Assembly (NCBI GenBank): GCA_030642645.1 | Contig: DAOWNJ010000016.1 | Span: 1-12,730 of the forward strand | DNA: 12,730 nucleotides | Source of the DNA: Dehalococcoidia bacterium | Lineage (GTDB): Bacteria > Chloroflexota > Dehalococcoidia > E44-bin15 > DAOWNJ01 | Reading direction: 5' to 3' | Shown here: positions 6,626 through 12,730 of the stretch, one piece after another | How the letters are laid out: each line of letters begins with the position of its first letter | Position numbering within the stretch: the stretch's first letter is position 1 | Position numbers and translations under genes: made by a program | The notes under the pieces: model-generated | Told to the model about the DNA's origin: nothing | Database searches by the model: none | What the model saw: only the letters and a program-made list of their open reading frames with translations

Positions 6626-6777
6626 TTTTTTATCAGGCTTATTGCAAATGAGAAGCATTAACAAAAATGGGCTACGAAGCGCTGGACATGTTGGTCATGA
6701 AGGTTTCTGGAGCGGCGGTCATCGTAGCCTGTGCTGCTTGAGAATGCGAGTATGTTCACCAAGCATGAAGGGATGAA
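6626..6777 (+). other. Non-coding leader with long inverted repeat
   Basis: The 152 bp between the regulator and first methyltransferase genes contain the Fur-box-like site and an inverted repeat, GGCTACGA (6670-6677) with TCGTAGCC (6722-6729), closing a 44-nt loop that has further partial pairing (GCGCTGG with CTGGAGCGG). No T-run follows, so it is not a normal terminator. It could structure a 5' UTR. A 24-codon frame (6667-6741) lies in the same place but has no SD. Confidence 0.35.
6641..6662 (+). promoter_or_regulatory. Second Fur-box-like site, upstream of the methyltransferase/feo genes
   Basis: GCAAATGAGAAGCATTAAC (6644-6662) agrees with the classical 19-bp Fur box at 14 of 19 positions by my count. 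It also shares ATTGCAAATG, a GCATTA core and a following ACAAAA/GCAAAA with the operator before the regulator gene, so the two look like copies of one site. It lies 116 bp before the first methyltransferase gene. No convincing -35/-10 pair was found around it, so the promoter it would control is not identified. Confidence 0.55.
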
Positions 6778-7434
6778 ATGGGCAACGAAGAAACGACAAA
6801 GGCCGCTTTCGAGACATGGGCCAAGGGACTTTCTGCCTATTCTATGGAGCTTGGTCATCGATTGCCCCATAGATGGTGGCTCCAGAAACTAAGCTCGCCC
6901 CAAAATGGCAAGGTGCTTGATATGGGCTGTGGGACAGGATGGGCTTCGCGGATGGTAGCAAGGGTGGCTCCCGATGGTGAGGTGGTAGGGATCGATTTCG
7001 TAGAGGGCATGATCGAAAAAGCGAAACAATTCACCCTGAAGGATAAATCGCATAAATATGGAAATTTGTCGTTTATGGTTGCCGATGTGGAAGACATTCC
7101 CTATCCGGATGATTACTTTCACTCTGTTATGTGTCTTGAGTCATTCTCATGGTTTCCCAACCCAGAAGCAGCTCTTAGGGAGATGAAAAGGGTCCTGATA
7201 CCAGGGGGAGGACTTTATGTGGCAGATATAGCCGACAGCCGGTCAGCGCGCCTTATACTGAAAGCCTGGAGGCTCTTCATACCTGGCTTAGACAAGTGGA
7301 ATATCTACTCGGAAAACCTATTCAAGGAGCTTGTCGAAGCTGAATTTACGGATCTTCACCAAGAGAAGGGAAGCTGGATCTTCTCGCCTTTTGGTGAGCG
7401 TGTGCTATTGACTGTCGGAACCAAGAAGGAGTGA
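6778..7434 (+). CDS. Class I SAM-dependent methyltransferase (UbiE-like), first of a tandem pair
   Basis: A 218-residue soluble protein. Motif I is VLDMGCGTGW (46-55), the ribose-binding acid is in GEVVGIDF (67-74), motif II region is VEDIPYPDDYFHSVMCLESF (104-123), and the motif III region is MKRVLIPGGGLYVADI (136-151). The Trp-rich N-terminus (FETWAKG, HRWW) may cap the substrate pocket. It resembles the next gene product closely: EGEVVG/DGEVVG, EDIPYPDDYF/EDIPYPDNYF and ESFSWF/ESFSFW, so they are tandem duplicates. The start has AAGGGA 4 nt upstream. Substrate unknown. It is the first gene after the Fur-box-like site and only 4 nt before the next, so it belongs to the methyltransferase/feo transcript. 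Confidence 0.9.
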   Translation: MGNEETTKAAFETWAKGLSAYSMELGHRLPHRWWLQKLSSPQNGKVLDMGCGTGWASRMVARVAPDGEVVGIDFVEGMIEKAKQFTLKDKSHKYGNLSFMVADVEDIPYPDDYFHSVMCLESFSWFPNPEAALREMKRVLIPGGGLYVADIADSRSARLILKAWRLFIPGLDKWNIYSENLFKELVEAEFTDLHQEKGSWIFSPFGERVLLTVGTKKE

Positions 7435-7438
7435 AGAT

Positions 7439-8073
7439 TTGGGCAGAGAAAAAGGCTTGTACCAAAAATTGACTGAGGAATTTATATGGCTTGATTCAAA
7501 ATATTCCCATCCTCCTTATCATAAACGGCTTATCAAGGAGGTATTTTCCCCTGCACTTGATAAAAAAGACAGGATAATCGACATCGGTTGCGGGGCAGGT
7601 GGACTCTCCCGAAAATTAGCCCAGATAGTCACCGAGGGTGAAGTGGTTGGTTTAGATATTTCAGAGGGATATATCAAGAAGTCAAATCGGTCTAAAGAAA
7701 GGGACAAATCAGGCGAGTACAAGAATTTAGTATTTACGCATGCTAGTGCGGAGGATATACCTTACCCCGATAACTATTTCGACCACGCAGTAGTCTCTGA
7801 GTCATTCAGCTTTTGGAGTGACAGGGAGAAGGGTCTGGCAGAGGCAAAAGGGTCCTGAAAACGGGCGGAAAACTCTATGTCGTAAATTCATACAAAGAGG
7901 CTCAAGTTTGGGTGAGGATTTCAGTAAAGGTTTTTAGTTTAGTTTCGGCTTACAAGGAAAAACTCTACTCGTCCCAGGAATTCAGGGGGTTTTTCGAGAG
8001 AGCGGGATTCACTGTAGTGGATCAAAGAAAAATCATGGGCTCGTCGTTGGTAACAACAGGGGCCAAGAAATAG
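7439..8073 (+). pseudogene. Second tandem methyltransferase, frameshifted
   Basis: TTG start with AAGGAG 7 nt upstream (7426-7431). The first frame runs 139 codons to a TGA at 7856-7858. It carries motif I IIDIGCGAGG (46-55), GEVVGLDI and EDIPYPDNYFDHAVVSESFSFW. The family text then continues in the -1 frame from about 7849: KRVLKTGGKLYVVNS follows the EAK of the first frame exactly as EMKRVLIPGGGLYVADI does in its neighbour, and stays open to the TAG at 8071-8073. Joined, the product would be about 211 residues, close to the 218 of its paralogue. The break falls in GCAAAAGGG, where one missing A would explain it. A sequencing indel, a true mutation or -1 ribosomal frameshifting on A-AAA-GGG are all possible. 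The truncated form keeps the SAM-binding half only. Confidence 0.85.
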
Positions 8074-8082
8074 GTTGCCACT

Positions 8083-8925
8083 ATGGAAAAGCCATATTAC
8101 GGATATAGGATGAATACATATATAAGCGTTGCCTTAATCGGAAGTGGCATTGCAGGCATAGCACTTGCAATCATCTTCACTACATTCATGTATTCAACCT
8201 GGGGTTTGATCCTATGCTGGGCTTTAGGGGCAGTCCTGCTCACCTCCGGTGTGTTCTGGCACCTCTCTATGGGTTTTGCGAGTAAATCAAAGACCGCGGG
8301 ACCCTTTCAGGACAATTTCGCAGACCATCTGAGAAGCGTTTGGGATGGCAAAGGAAAGGTGCTGGATATTGGAACGGGGCGTGGTCGGGCAGCGGTTGAA
8401 ATCGCCAGGCGGTTCCCCGAAGCCTGGGTGATCGGCGTGGATACATGGGCGAAATTGTGGGCCCTTTGGGAACAGACGAAAGCAGGCGCTGAGAAGAATG
8501 CAACAATTGCAAAGGTGGCTGATCGATGCACATTCCAATATGGTAACGCACTGGACCTACCATTTAAGGATGGGGAGTTTCAACTGGTGGTAAGCACCTT
8601 CGCTTTTCATGAGATTCATGTGCCTGACCGTATGGTTATCCTCAAAGAGGTCATTCGAGTTCTGTCCCCAGGTGGCCATTTCTTGATATGCGACCTCTTT
8701 GGAGGTCCCCCTCTAAAGGGATATAAAGTGAAGAATGTCTCGGAGCTTATTAGGAGGGTGGAACAATTTGGCGCTCGGGATGTGGAACATAAGACCTTGA
8801 AAGAAGCTGGCCTCAAGCTCAGGCTAGCTCGCATCCGGGGAATGGCCTATCTCAGCGGAAGAAAGAAGGAGGTTATGCATGCCGACCAAGCCCTTGAAGG
8901 AATTAAAGCCCGGGGAGAAGGGTAA
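8083..8925 (+). CDS. Membrane-anchored class I SAM-dependent methyltransferase
   Basis: A 280-residue protein whose first 65 residues form two transmembrane helices (about 14-36 and 40-62) ahead of a cytosolic methyltransferase domain. Motif I is VLDIGTGRGR (93-102), followed by VIGVDTW (116-122), the NALDLPFKDGEFQLVVSTFAFHE region (155-177), and VLSPGGHFLICD (193-204). It is more distant from the two preceding genes than they are from each other. The ATG is 9 nt after the end of the frameshifted gene and has no clear SD. The 3' end overlaps the first feoA by 47 nt, the strongest sign that it belongs with iron transport. The anchoring suggests a membrane or lipid-soluble substrate, or a membrane partner, but no substrate is recognisable. 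Confidence 0.87.
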   Translation: MEKPYYGYRMNTYISVALIGSGIAGIALAIIFTTFMYSTWGLILCWALGAVLLTSGVFWHLSMGFASKSKTAGPFQDNFADHLRSVWDGKGKVLDIGTGRGRAAVEIARRFPEAWVIGVDTWAKLWALWEQTKAGAEKNATIAKVADRCTFQYGNALDLPFKDGEFQLVVSTFAFHEIHVPDRMVILKEVIRVLSPGGHFLICDLFGGPPLKGYKVKNVSELIRRVEQFGARDVEHKTLKEAGLKLRLARIRGMAYLSGRKKEVMHADQALEGIKARGEG

Positions 8926-9115
8926 GATCATAAAGGTTGGGGGAGGGGGGAGCATTCGCCGTCGTCTCCTTGACATGGGGGTGGTCTCCGGGAGCGAGAT
9001 CGAGGTGGAAAGGGTAGCCCCCCTTGGAGACCCAATCGAGGTCAGGATCAAGGGCTATCATTTGACGCTGCGTAAGGAAGAAGCGGGCAGTATCCAGGTG
9101 GAGATCGGGAGGTGA
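8879..9115 (+). CDS. feoA: FeoA family protein (first copy)
   Basis: A 78-residue SH3-like FeoA domain. The family pattern is clear: LKPGEKGKIIKVGGGG (9-24), RRRLLDMGVVSGSEIEVERVAP (27-48), DPIEVRIKGYHLTLRKEEAGSI (51-72). FeoA is a small cytosolic partner of the ferrous-iron transporter FeoB. The start lies inside the end of the membrane-anchored methyltransferase gene, in another frame; AAGGAGG at 8866-8872 with 6-nt spacing decides it. The stop TGA overlaps the GTG and SD region of the next feoA, pointing to coupled translation. Confidence 0.93.
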   Translation: MPTKPLKELKPGEKGKIIKVGGGGSIRRRLLDMGVVSGSEIEVERVAPLGDPIEVRIKGYHLTLRKEEAGSIQVEIGR

Positions 9116-9123
9116 GGCAACCG

Positions 9124-9345
9124 ATGCCACTGGCCATGGCCAGACCCGGGGATGTGGTCAGCGTAGTCAATGTCAGGGCCGGCTGGGGGCTCCAGAGGAG
9201 GCTTGCCGATATGGGGCTCATTCCTGGGGTCAAAATCAGGGTTATCAATAGCCAGATGCCAGGCCCCATCATCATAGACCTCAGGGGGTCGAGGCTGGTT
9301 CTGGGGCATGGCGTGGCACAGAAAATCACGGTCGTGGAGGGATGA
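9124..9345 (+). CDS. feoA: FeoA family protein (second copy)
   Basis: A 73-residue second FeoA domain: MARPGDVVSVVNVRAGWGLQ (start of the SH3-like fold), RRLADMGLIPGVKIRVI and GPIIIDLRGSRLVLGHGVAQKI. ATG 9124 is chosen because GGAGGTGA at 9108-9115, which contains the stop of the first copy, precedes it; a GTG at 9112 would give 77 residues but has no usable SD. Two successive feoA genes before feoB are known in several anaerobe lineages. The stop TGA overlaps an ATG of the next gene (ATGA at 9342-9345). Confidence 0.92.
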   Translation: MPLAMARPGDVVSVVNVRAGWGLQRRLADMGLIPGVKIRVINSQMPGPIIIDLRGSRLVLGHGVAQKITVVEG

Positions 9346-9347
9346 AG

Positions 9348-10031
9348 ATGGCGAAAGAAATAACTGTTGCCCTTGCAGGTAACCCCAATTCGGGAAAGAC
9401 CACGGTATTCAATAACCTGACCGGGGCCCGACAGCATGTTGGGAACTGGCCTGGGGTGACCGTGGAGAAGAAGGAGGGAGGCTGTAGCCACCAGGGCTAT
9501 GACATCAAGGTGGTGGACCTCCCCGGGGTCTACAGCCTCACTGCCTACTCTATAGATGAGGTTATCGCCAGAAACTTCATCATTGATGAGAAGCCTGATG
9601 TAGTGGTTGACATTGTTGACGCCTCAAATCTGGAGAGAAACCTCTATCTCACCGTCCAGCTCCTTGAAATGGGGGCCAAGCTAATAGTAGCGCTCAACAT
9701 GATGGACCAGGCCGATTCAAGAAATCACCAGATCGATGTCAAGCAATTATCCAAGCTTCTGGGAGCCCCGGTAGTGCCTATGATGGCCAACCGAAATCGA
9801 GGAACCGAGGAGCTCCTAAAGGAGATAGTCAATTTGGCCGAGAATAAGGTCCAAGTGAAGGAGCTGAGGGTGGAGTATGGCCATGAGGTGGAGGAGGAGA
9901 TAGAAAAGCTTGAGAAGCTTATCTCCTGGAGCGCCCTTGCCCAGAAGTATTCCCCAAGGTGGCTGGCAATAAAGCTCCTGGAGGAGGACGAGGAGATAGT
10001 CAAGAAGTTCGAGGGGGTGAAGGTTGGATAG
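9348..10031 (+). CDS. feoB: FeoB GTPase domain (N-terminal half of a divided FeoB)
   Basis: About 227 residues covering the cytosolic G domain and helical GDI part of FeoB. G1 is GNPNSGKT, the G2 region is NWPGVTVEKKEG, G3 is DLPG and G4 is NMMD, so the nucleotide site is complete. The GDI-like part has the AIKLLEEDEEIVKKFEG helix. GGAGG at 9336-9340 favours ATG 9348 over ATG 9342, which would sit 1 nt from the SD. The frame stops at TAG 10029-10031, just before the membrane part, which continues in the +1 frame. Skipping one G near 10027 gives a smooth VKVDSKEIID junction, so this may be one gene broken by an inserted base, or a true two-chain FeoB. Confidence 0.9.
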   Translation: MAKEITVALAGNPNSGKTTVFNNLTGARQHVGNWPGVTVEKKEGGCSHQGYDIKVVDLPGVYSLTAYSIDEVIARNFIIDEKPDVVVDIVDASNLERNLYLTVQLLEMGAKLIVALNMMDQADSRNHQIDVKQLSKLLGAPVVPMMANRNRGTEELLKEIVNLAENKVQVKELRVEYGHEVEEEIEKLEKLISWSALAQKYSPRWLAIKLLEEDEEIVKKFEGVKVG

Positions 10032-11328
10032 CAAGGAAATCATCGATGCTAAAGATAAAAGCCTAGCCCACCTCAGGAGCATTTACCATGAGGATACCGA
10101 AACCTTAATCGCAGATGGAAGGTACGGGTTCATAAGCGGCCTCTTGAAGGAGACCCTGAAGAGGCCACCTATAGAGAGGGTAGCCCTCTCTGACAAGATC
10201 GATAGGGTGATAGTCAACAGGTGGCTTGGCATCCCGATATTTCTGCTTCTGATGTTTGGTGTTTTTGAATTCACCTTCGTCCTATCTGGGCCCTTTATGG
10301 ACTGGATCGATGAGGGCTTTGGCTGGCTGGCCGGGCAGGCCGCAGGCATTGGCGGCTGGTTTGGTTTTCTCTTGGGTGATGGCATTATCGCCGGTATTGG
10401 CTCGGTGCTTATCTTTGTCCCCCCCATATTCCTCCTTTTCATCGCCCTGGCGGTTCTAGAGGACAGCGGCTACCTTGCCCGTGCTGCCTTTGTTATGGAC
10501 CGCCTGATGCATAGAATCGGGCTTCATGGCAGGAGCATGGTCCCCATGCTCCTTGGCTTTGGCTGTAACATACCGGCTATTATGGCCACCAGGACCATAG
10601 AGAACCCAAGGGACAGGCTGGTTACCATCCTGATAAACCCCCTTATGTCCTGTGGCGCACGCCTGCCAATCTATATCATTCTCGCCGGGTTCTTCTTCCC
10701 GGCACACGCGGCGCTGGTAACATTCTTTATGTATATCATAGGGGTAATCCTGGCCATCCTTATGGCGTTCATACTGCGCAGGTGGGTCGTCCGTGGGGAG
10801 AGCGGTCACTTCGTTATGGAGCTCCCCCCCTACCGCCTTCCTACCATAACCGGGGTACTGACCCATATGTGGGAGAAGGGGAGGGTATTCTTAATCAGGG
10901 CAGGGACCATCATCTTCGCGGTTGTGGTCTTGATCTGGCTTCTTGATTACACCGGTGCCCTGGAGCCTATAGGAAGGGCCTTTGCCCCGATATTCGTTCC
11001 CTGTGGCTTTGGCTTCTGGCCACTGGCGGTAGCCCTGGTCTTTGGATTCCTGGCCAAGGAGGTGGTGGTGGGGACCTTCGGAGTGCTCTTCGGCGTTGGA
11101 TCGGCGATGGTTGGGGGTGCTATGGCCTTTGAGCTCGGCATGACCCCGCTCGCCGCCTTCGCCTTCATGGTCTTCTGCCTCATCTATGTGCCATGCGTAG
11201 CCACCATCGGCGTAATAAGGCGGGAGACCAATTCATGGAGGTGGCCTGCCTTCACTGTAGCTTACACTGTGGCTTTAGGTTGGGTTATGGCCACCCTTAT
11301 CTACCAGATAGGCAGCCTTTTCGTGTAG
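10024..11328 (+). CDS. feoB: FeoB membrane permease domain (C-terminal half of a divided FeoB)
   Basis: 434 residues holding the whole Fe(II) permease part of FeoB. It starts with the cytosolic linker ETLIADGRYGFISGLL, then the first helix (WLGIPIFLLLMFGVFEFTF), the two Gate regions SGYLARAAFVMDRLM and GFGCNIPAIMATRTIENPRDR, the PLMSCGARLPIYI motif, LAKEVVVGTFGVLFG and VPCVATIGVI. The conserved cysteines of GCNIPA, MSCGARLP and VPCVA are all kept. TTG 10024 overlaps the preceding gene by 8 nt; GGGGG at 10013-10017 lies 6 nt upstream, so it could be translated independently. An in-frame TGA at 10018-10020 rules out an earlier start. Together the two halves are about 660 residues, a normal FeoB length. 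Confidence 0.92.
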   Translation: MDSKEIIDAKDKSLAHLRSIYHEDTETLIADGRYGFISGLLKETLKRPPIERVALSDKIDRVIVNRWLGIPIFLLLMFGVFEFTFVLSGPFMDWIDEGFGWLAGQAAGIGGWFGFLLGDGIIAGIGSVLIFVPPIFLLFIALAVLEDSGYLARAAFVMDRLMHRIGLHGRSMVPMLLGFGCNIPAIMATRTIENPRDRLVTILINPLMSCGARLPIYIILAGFFFPAHAALVTFFMYIIGVILAILMAFILRRWVVRGESGHFVMELPPYRLPTITGVLTHMWEKGRVFLIRAGTIIFAVVVLIWLLDYTGALEPIGRAFAPIFVPCGFGFWPLAVALVFGFLAKEVVVGTFGVLFGVGSAMVGGAMAFELGMTPLAAFAFMVFCLIYVPCVATIGVIRRETNSWRWPAFTVAYTVALGWVMATLIYQIGSLFV

Positions 11329-11346
11329 GTTGAGAAGGAGGATTAT

Positions 11347-12102
11347 ATGAAAAAGTGGATTTCAGCTTTGACCCTGGTATTGCTGTTATCCTTAATAATG
11401 CCTTTAGGAGCTATTCAGGTCGAAGCTGCACCGCCCGGCGTGGGGGAGCCCGACCCGGAGCTGCTGGAGGGTATAGAAGACATCTGGATATATGATGAGA
11501 ATGGGAATCCGCTGAAGGTCTCAATAGAAGATGTTGGTGAGAATTGCGGGGAGATATGTATATGCGTGGCTTGTGCCTATAGAGCCACTCAGGTTGCCAT
11601 ATCAGAACTCTGGGACTTGGAGGAAGAGTACCCTCATCAGGGCGACTTCGAGATAACCTCGGCCCATCCCTCTTCAGGGCATCAATGCACCTTTGAATAT
11701 ATCACAGGGGTGGTGCCAGGAGAGACTTACATAGTTGAGATGCCGGAGGGAACGAGTGCGATGAACCTCACCCTTGAGAACTATACATATACCTTTACCC
11801 GAACGGATACCGAAGAAGAGGAATTCACAATTCAAGTAAGAGAGGGTATCTTCCCAGATGGTTTCTTCGAACTGAGGGCAAAGGTGAAATCGGGTGAGGC
11901 AACCGAAGAAGAGATAGCTTTATTCGCCGAGCAGTGGGAAGAAGTGAGGGATAAATTTCTGACCCTGGAGCCATGGGAGCTTTTCGACATTGAAGAGCCT
12001 GGAGAGGAGGCGGCTCCGGTCTGGTCTCTGGTTTTCGCCCTCGGCCTTACAGTCCTGGTAATCGGAACTATCGTTTATCAAGCGGTGAGGGTGAGAAGGT
12101 AA
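11347..12102 (+). CDS. Exported, C-terminally anchored FmdE-like protein
   Basis: A 251-residue protein with a signal peptide (residues 1-28, likely cut near VEA-AP) and a C-terminal membrane helix (about 225-246) ending in a basic VRVRR stop-transfer tail, so the body lies outside the membrane. Residues 67-215 resemble the FmdE family (formylmethanofuran dehydrogenase subunit E-like): an AYRATQVAISELW helix, CTFEYITG where FmdE proteins have an Ala/Val-x-TGCT stretch, a beta strand TYTFTRTD, then FFELRAKVKSGEATEEEIAL and ELFDIEE. The HGHLCPG motif of FmdE is replaced by a compact Cys group (67, 71, 73, 76), and His107, His112 and Cys114 may complete a metal site. It follows feoB by 18 nt with AAGGAGG at 11335-11341. 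The family call is by pattern; a metal-handling role is inference. Confidence 0.65.
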   Translation: MKKWISALTLVLLLSLIMPLGAIQVEAAPPGVGEPDPELLEGIEDIWIYDENGNPLKVSIEDVGENCGEICICVACAYRATQVAISELWDLEEEYPHQGDFEITSAHPSSGHQCTFEYITGVVPGETYIVEMPEGTSAMNLTLENYTYTFTRTDTEEEEFTIQVREGIFPDGFFELRAKVKSGEATEEEIALFAEQWEEVRDKFLTLEPWELFDIEEPGEEAAPVWSLVFALGLTVLVIGTIVYQAVRVRR

Positions 12103-12143
12103 TCACAACGCATCGATAAGGAAAATGATATCTAGAGAAAGTA

Positions 12144-12170
12144 TGGGGGAGGGGTTTATCTTCTCCCCCA
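12144..12170 (+). other. GC-rich hairpin between the FmdE-like and ZIP genes
   Basis: TGGGGGAG (12144-12151) pairs perfectly with CTCCCCCA (12163-12170) around an 11-nt loop. No T-run follows, so it is a poor intrinsic terminator; it ends 9 nt before the ZIP start codon and could hide that start region in the mRNA or mark the end of the feo transcript. The remainder of 12103-12179 shows no clear promoter. Confidence 0.4.
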
Positions 12171-12179
12171 AGCAGTATC

Positions 12180-12730
12180 ATGGAGATCAACCTATCATTT
12201 GCAATGCTGCTCACCTTCCTGGCTGGGCTATCCACCGGAATAGGTAGCGCCATTGCCTATTTCATACGGACGCCTAAATACTCCTACCTTGCGGTTTTGC
12301 TTGGCTTCTCCGCGGGGGTAATGATATATATATCTTTCACCGAGCTCCTGGGAACAGCTATCGAGGATGTTGGCTTTCTTCGAGCCAATATAGCATTTTT
12401 TGTCGGAATCCTTTTCATTGCCATAATAGACATACTCGTTCCCCATGAGTATAAGGAGGAGCGTGTCCGAGATTTCCACCTGGGCATCGGCAAAGCGCGA
12501 GAGAAGTCATGGCTGCCTCCCGAGCTTACAGCCCCATCGCAGTCATCGCTCATGAGGATGGGTATCTTTACCGCCCTTGGTCTCGCCATCCACAACTTCC
12601 CGGAGGGGATGGTCACCTTCAGTTGCGCCGCTACCGGGGATGTATCCTTCGGGATAATGATAGCTGTTGCCATTGCCATTCATAATATCCCTGAGGGCAT
12701 TTCGGTATCGGTGCCTATATTCTATGCCAC
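12180..12730 (+). CDS. ZIP-family metal transporter, N-terminal part (3' truncated by window edge)
   Basis: 183 codons are visible. The protein starts with a helix (LSFAMLLTFLAGLSTGIGSAIAYF), then helices near 36-56 and 70-87, a charged loop (88-125), and the two hallmark helices: GLAIHNFPEG (134-143) and IAIHNIPEG (165-173), whose His, Asn, Pro, Glu and Gly residues build the binuclear metal site of ZIP carriers. This is the ZupT-like layout; family members bring Zn(II), Fe(II) or other divalent metals into the cytoplasm. ATG 12180 starts the frame, but no SD precedes it, only the hairpin at 12144-12170. Position next to feo genes suggests a shared metal-uptake role. The last helices are outside the window. 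Confidence 0.9.
   Translation, partial: MEINLSFAMLLTFLAGLSTGIGSAIAYFIRTPKYSYLAVLLGFSAGVMIYISFTELLGTAIEDVGFLRANIAFFVGILFIAIIDILVPHEYKEERVRDFHLGIGKAREKSWLPPELTAPSQSSLMRMGIFTALGLAIHNFPEGMVTFSCAATGDVSFGIMIAVAIAIHNIPEGISVSVPIFYA

Noticed and set aside
8504..8516. ATTGCAAAGGTGG inside the third methyltransferase, similar to the Fur half-site.
   Set aside because: It lies mid-gene in conserved-frame coding sequence, has no opposite half, and is not near a promoter.
1..12730. CRISPR arrays, IS elements, tRNA or rRNA genes, phage or defence genes.
   Set aside because: No regularly spaced repeats, transposase or integrase motifs, terminal inverted repeats or tRNA-like cloverleaf sequence were seen. 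Most of the window is compact ordinary coding sequence.

Overview
This window reads as chromosomal DNA of an anaerobic bacterium. The case rests on a 2x[4Fe-4S] ferredoxin, CaiB/BaiF CoA-transferases, a ferrous-iron (Feo) uptake operon, strong Shine-Dalgarno (SD) sites, several TTG starts and a moderately high GC content judged by eye. The tandem feoA genes, tandem CoA-transferases and membrane-anchored FmdE-like and transglutaminase-like proteins would fit a Chloroflexota/Dehalococcoidia-type anaerobe. That placement is a low-confidence inference, and no rRNA, tRNA or phylogenetic marker gene is present to test it.

Layout. (1) 1-1822, + strand: the C-terminal part of one CaiB/BaiF CoA-transferase, then a complete second one. 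(2) 1823-2097: a non-coding region with an extended -10 promoter, about 160 nt of foldable RNA and an intrinsic terminator-like hairpin, ahead of a 2x[4Fe-4S] ferredoxin (2098-2376). (3) 6056 back to 2380, - strand: a compact five-gene run of a CvpA-family membrane protein, an alpha/beta hydrolase, an Mth938-domain protein, a zinc-ribbon/TM/Fn3/transglutaminase-like protein and a class I methyltransferase. It starts at a recognisable promoter (6107-6135) and meets the ferredoxin gene tail to tail with a 3-nt gap. (4) 6143-6193: a divergent control region with a good promoter and a near-perfect Fur-family operator in front of a Fur-family regulator gene (about 6194-6625). (5) 6626-12102, + strand: a second Fur-box-like site, then three SAM-dependent methyltransferase genes (the second frameshifted, the third with two N-terminal membrane helices), two feoA genes, a feoB divided into a GTPase ORF and a membrane ORF, and an exported, C-terminally anchored FmdE-like protein. 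(6) 12180 to the end: the 5' part of a ZIP-family (ZupT-like) metal transporter gene.

How it fits together. The right half looks like an iron/divalent-metal homeostasis locus: a regulator, operators, FeoA-FeoA-FeoB, a cysteine/histidine-bearing exported protein and a ZIP transporter. The unusual part is a set of methyltransferases built into the feo transcription unit, the last overlapping feoA by 47 nt. Two reading-frame breaks (near 7847 and 10027) need checking against raw reads, since each could be a real event or a one-base error.
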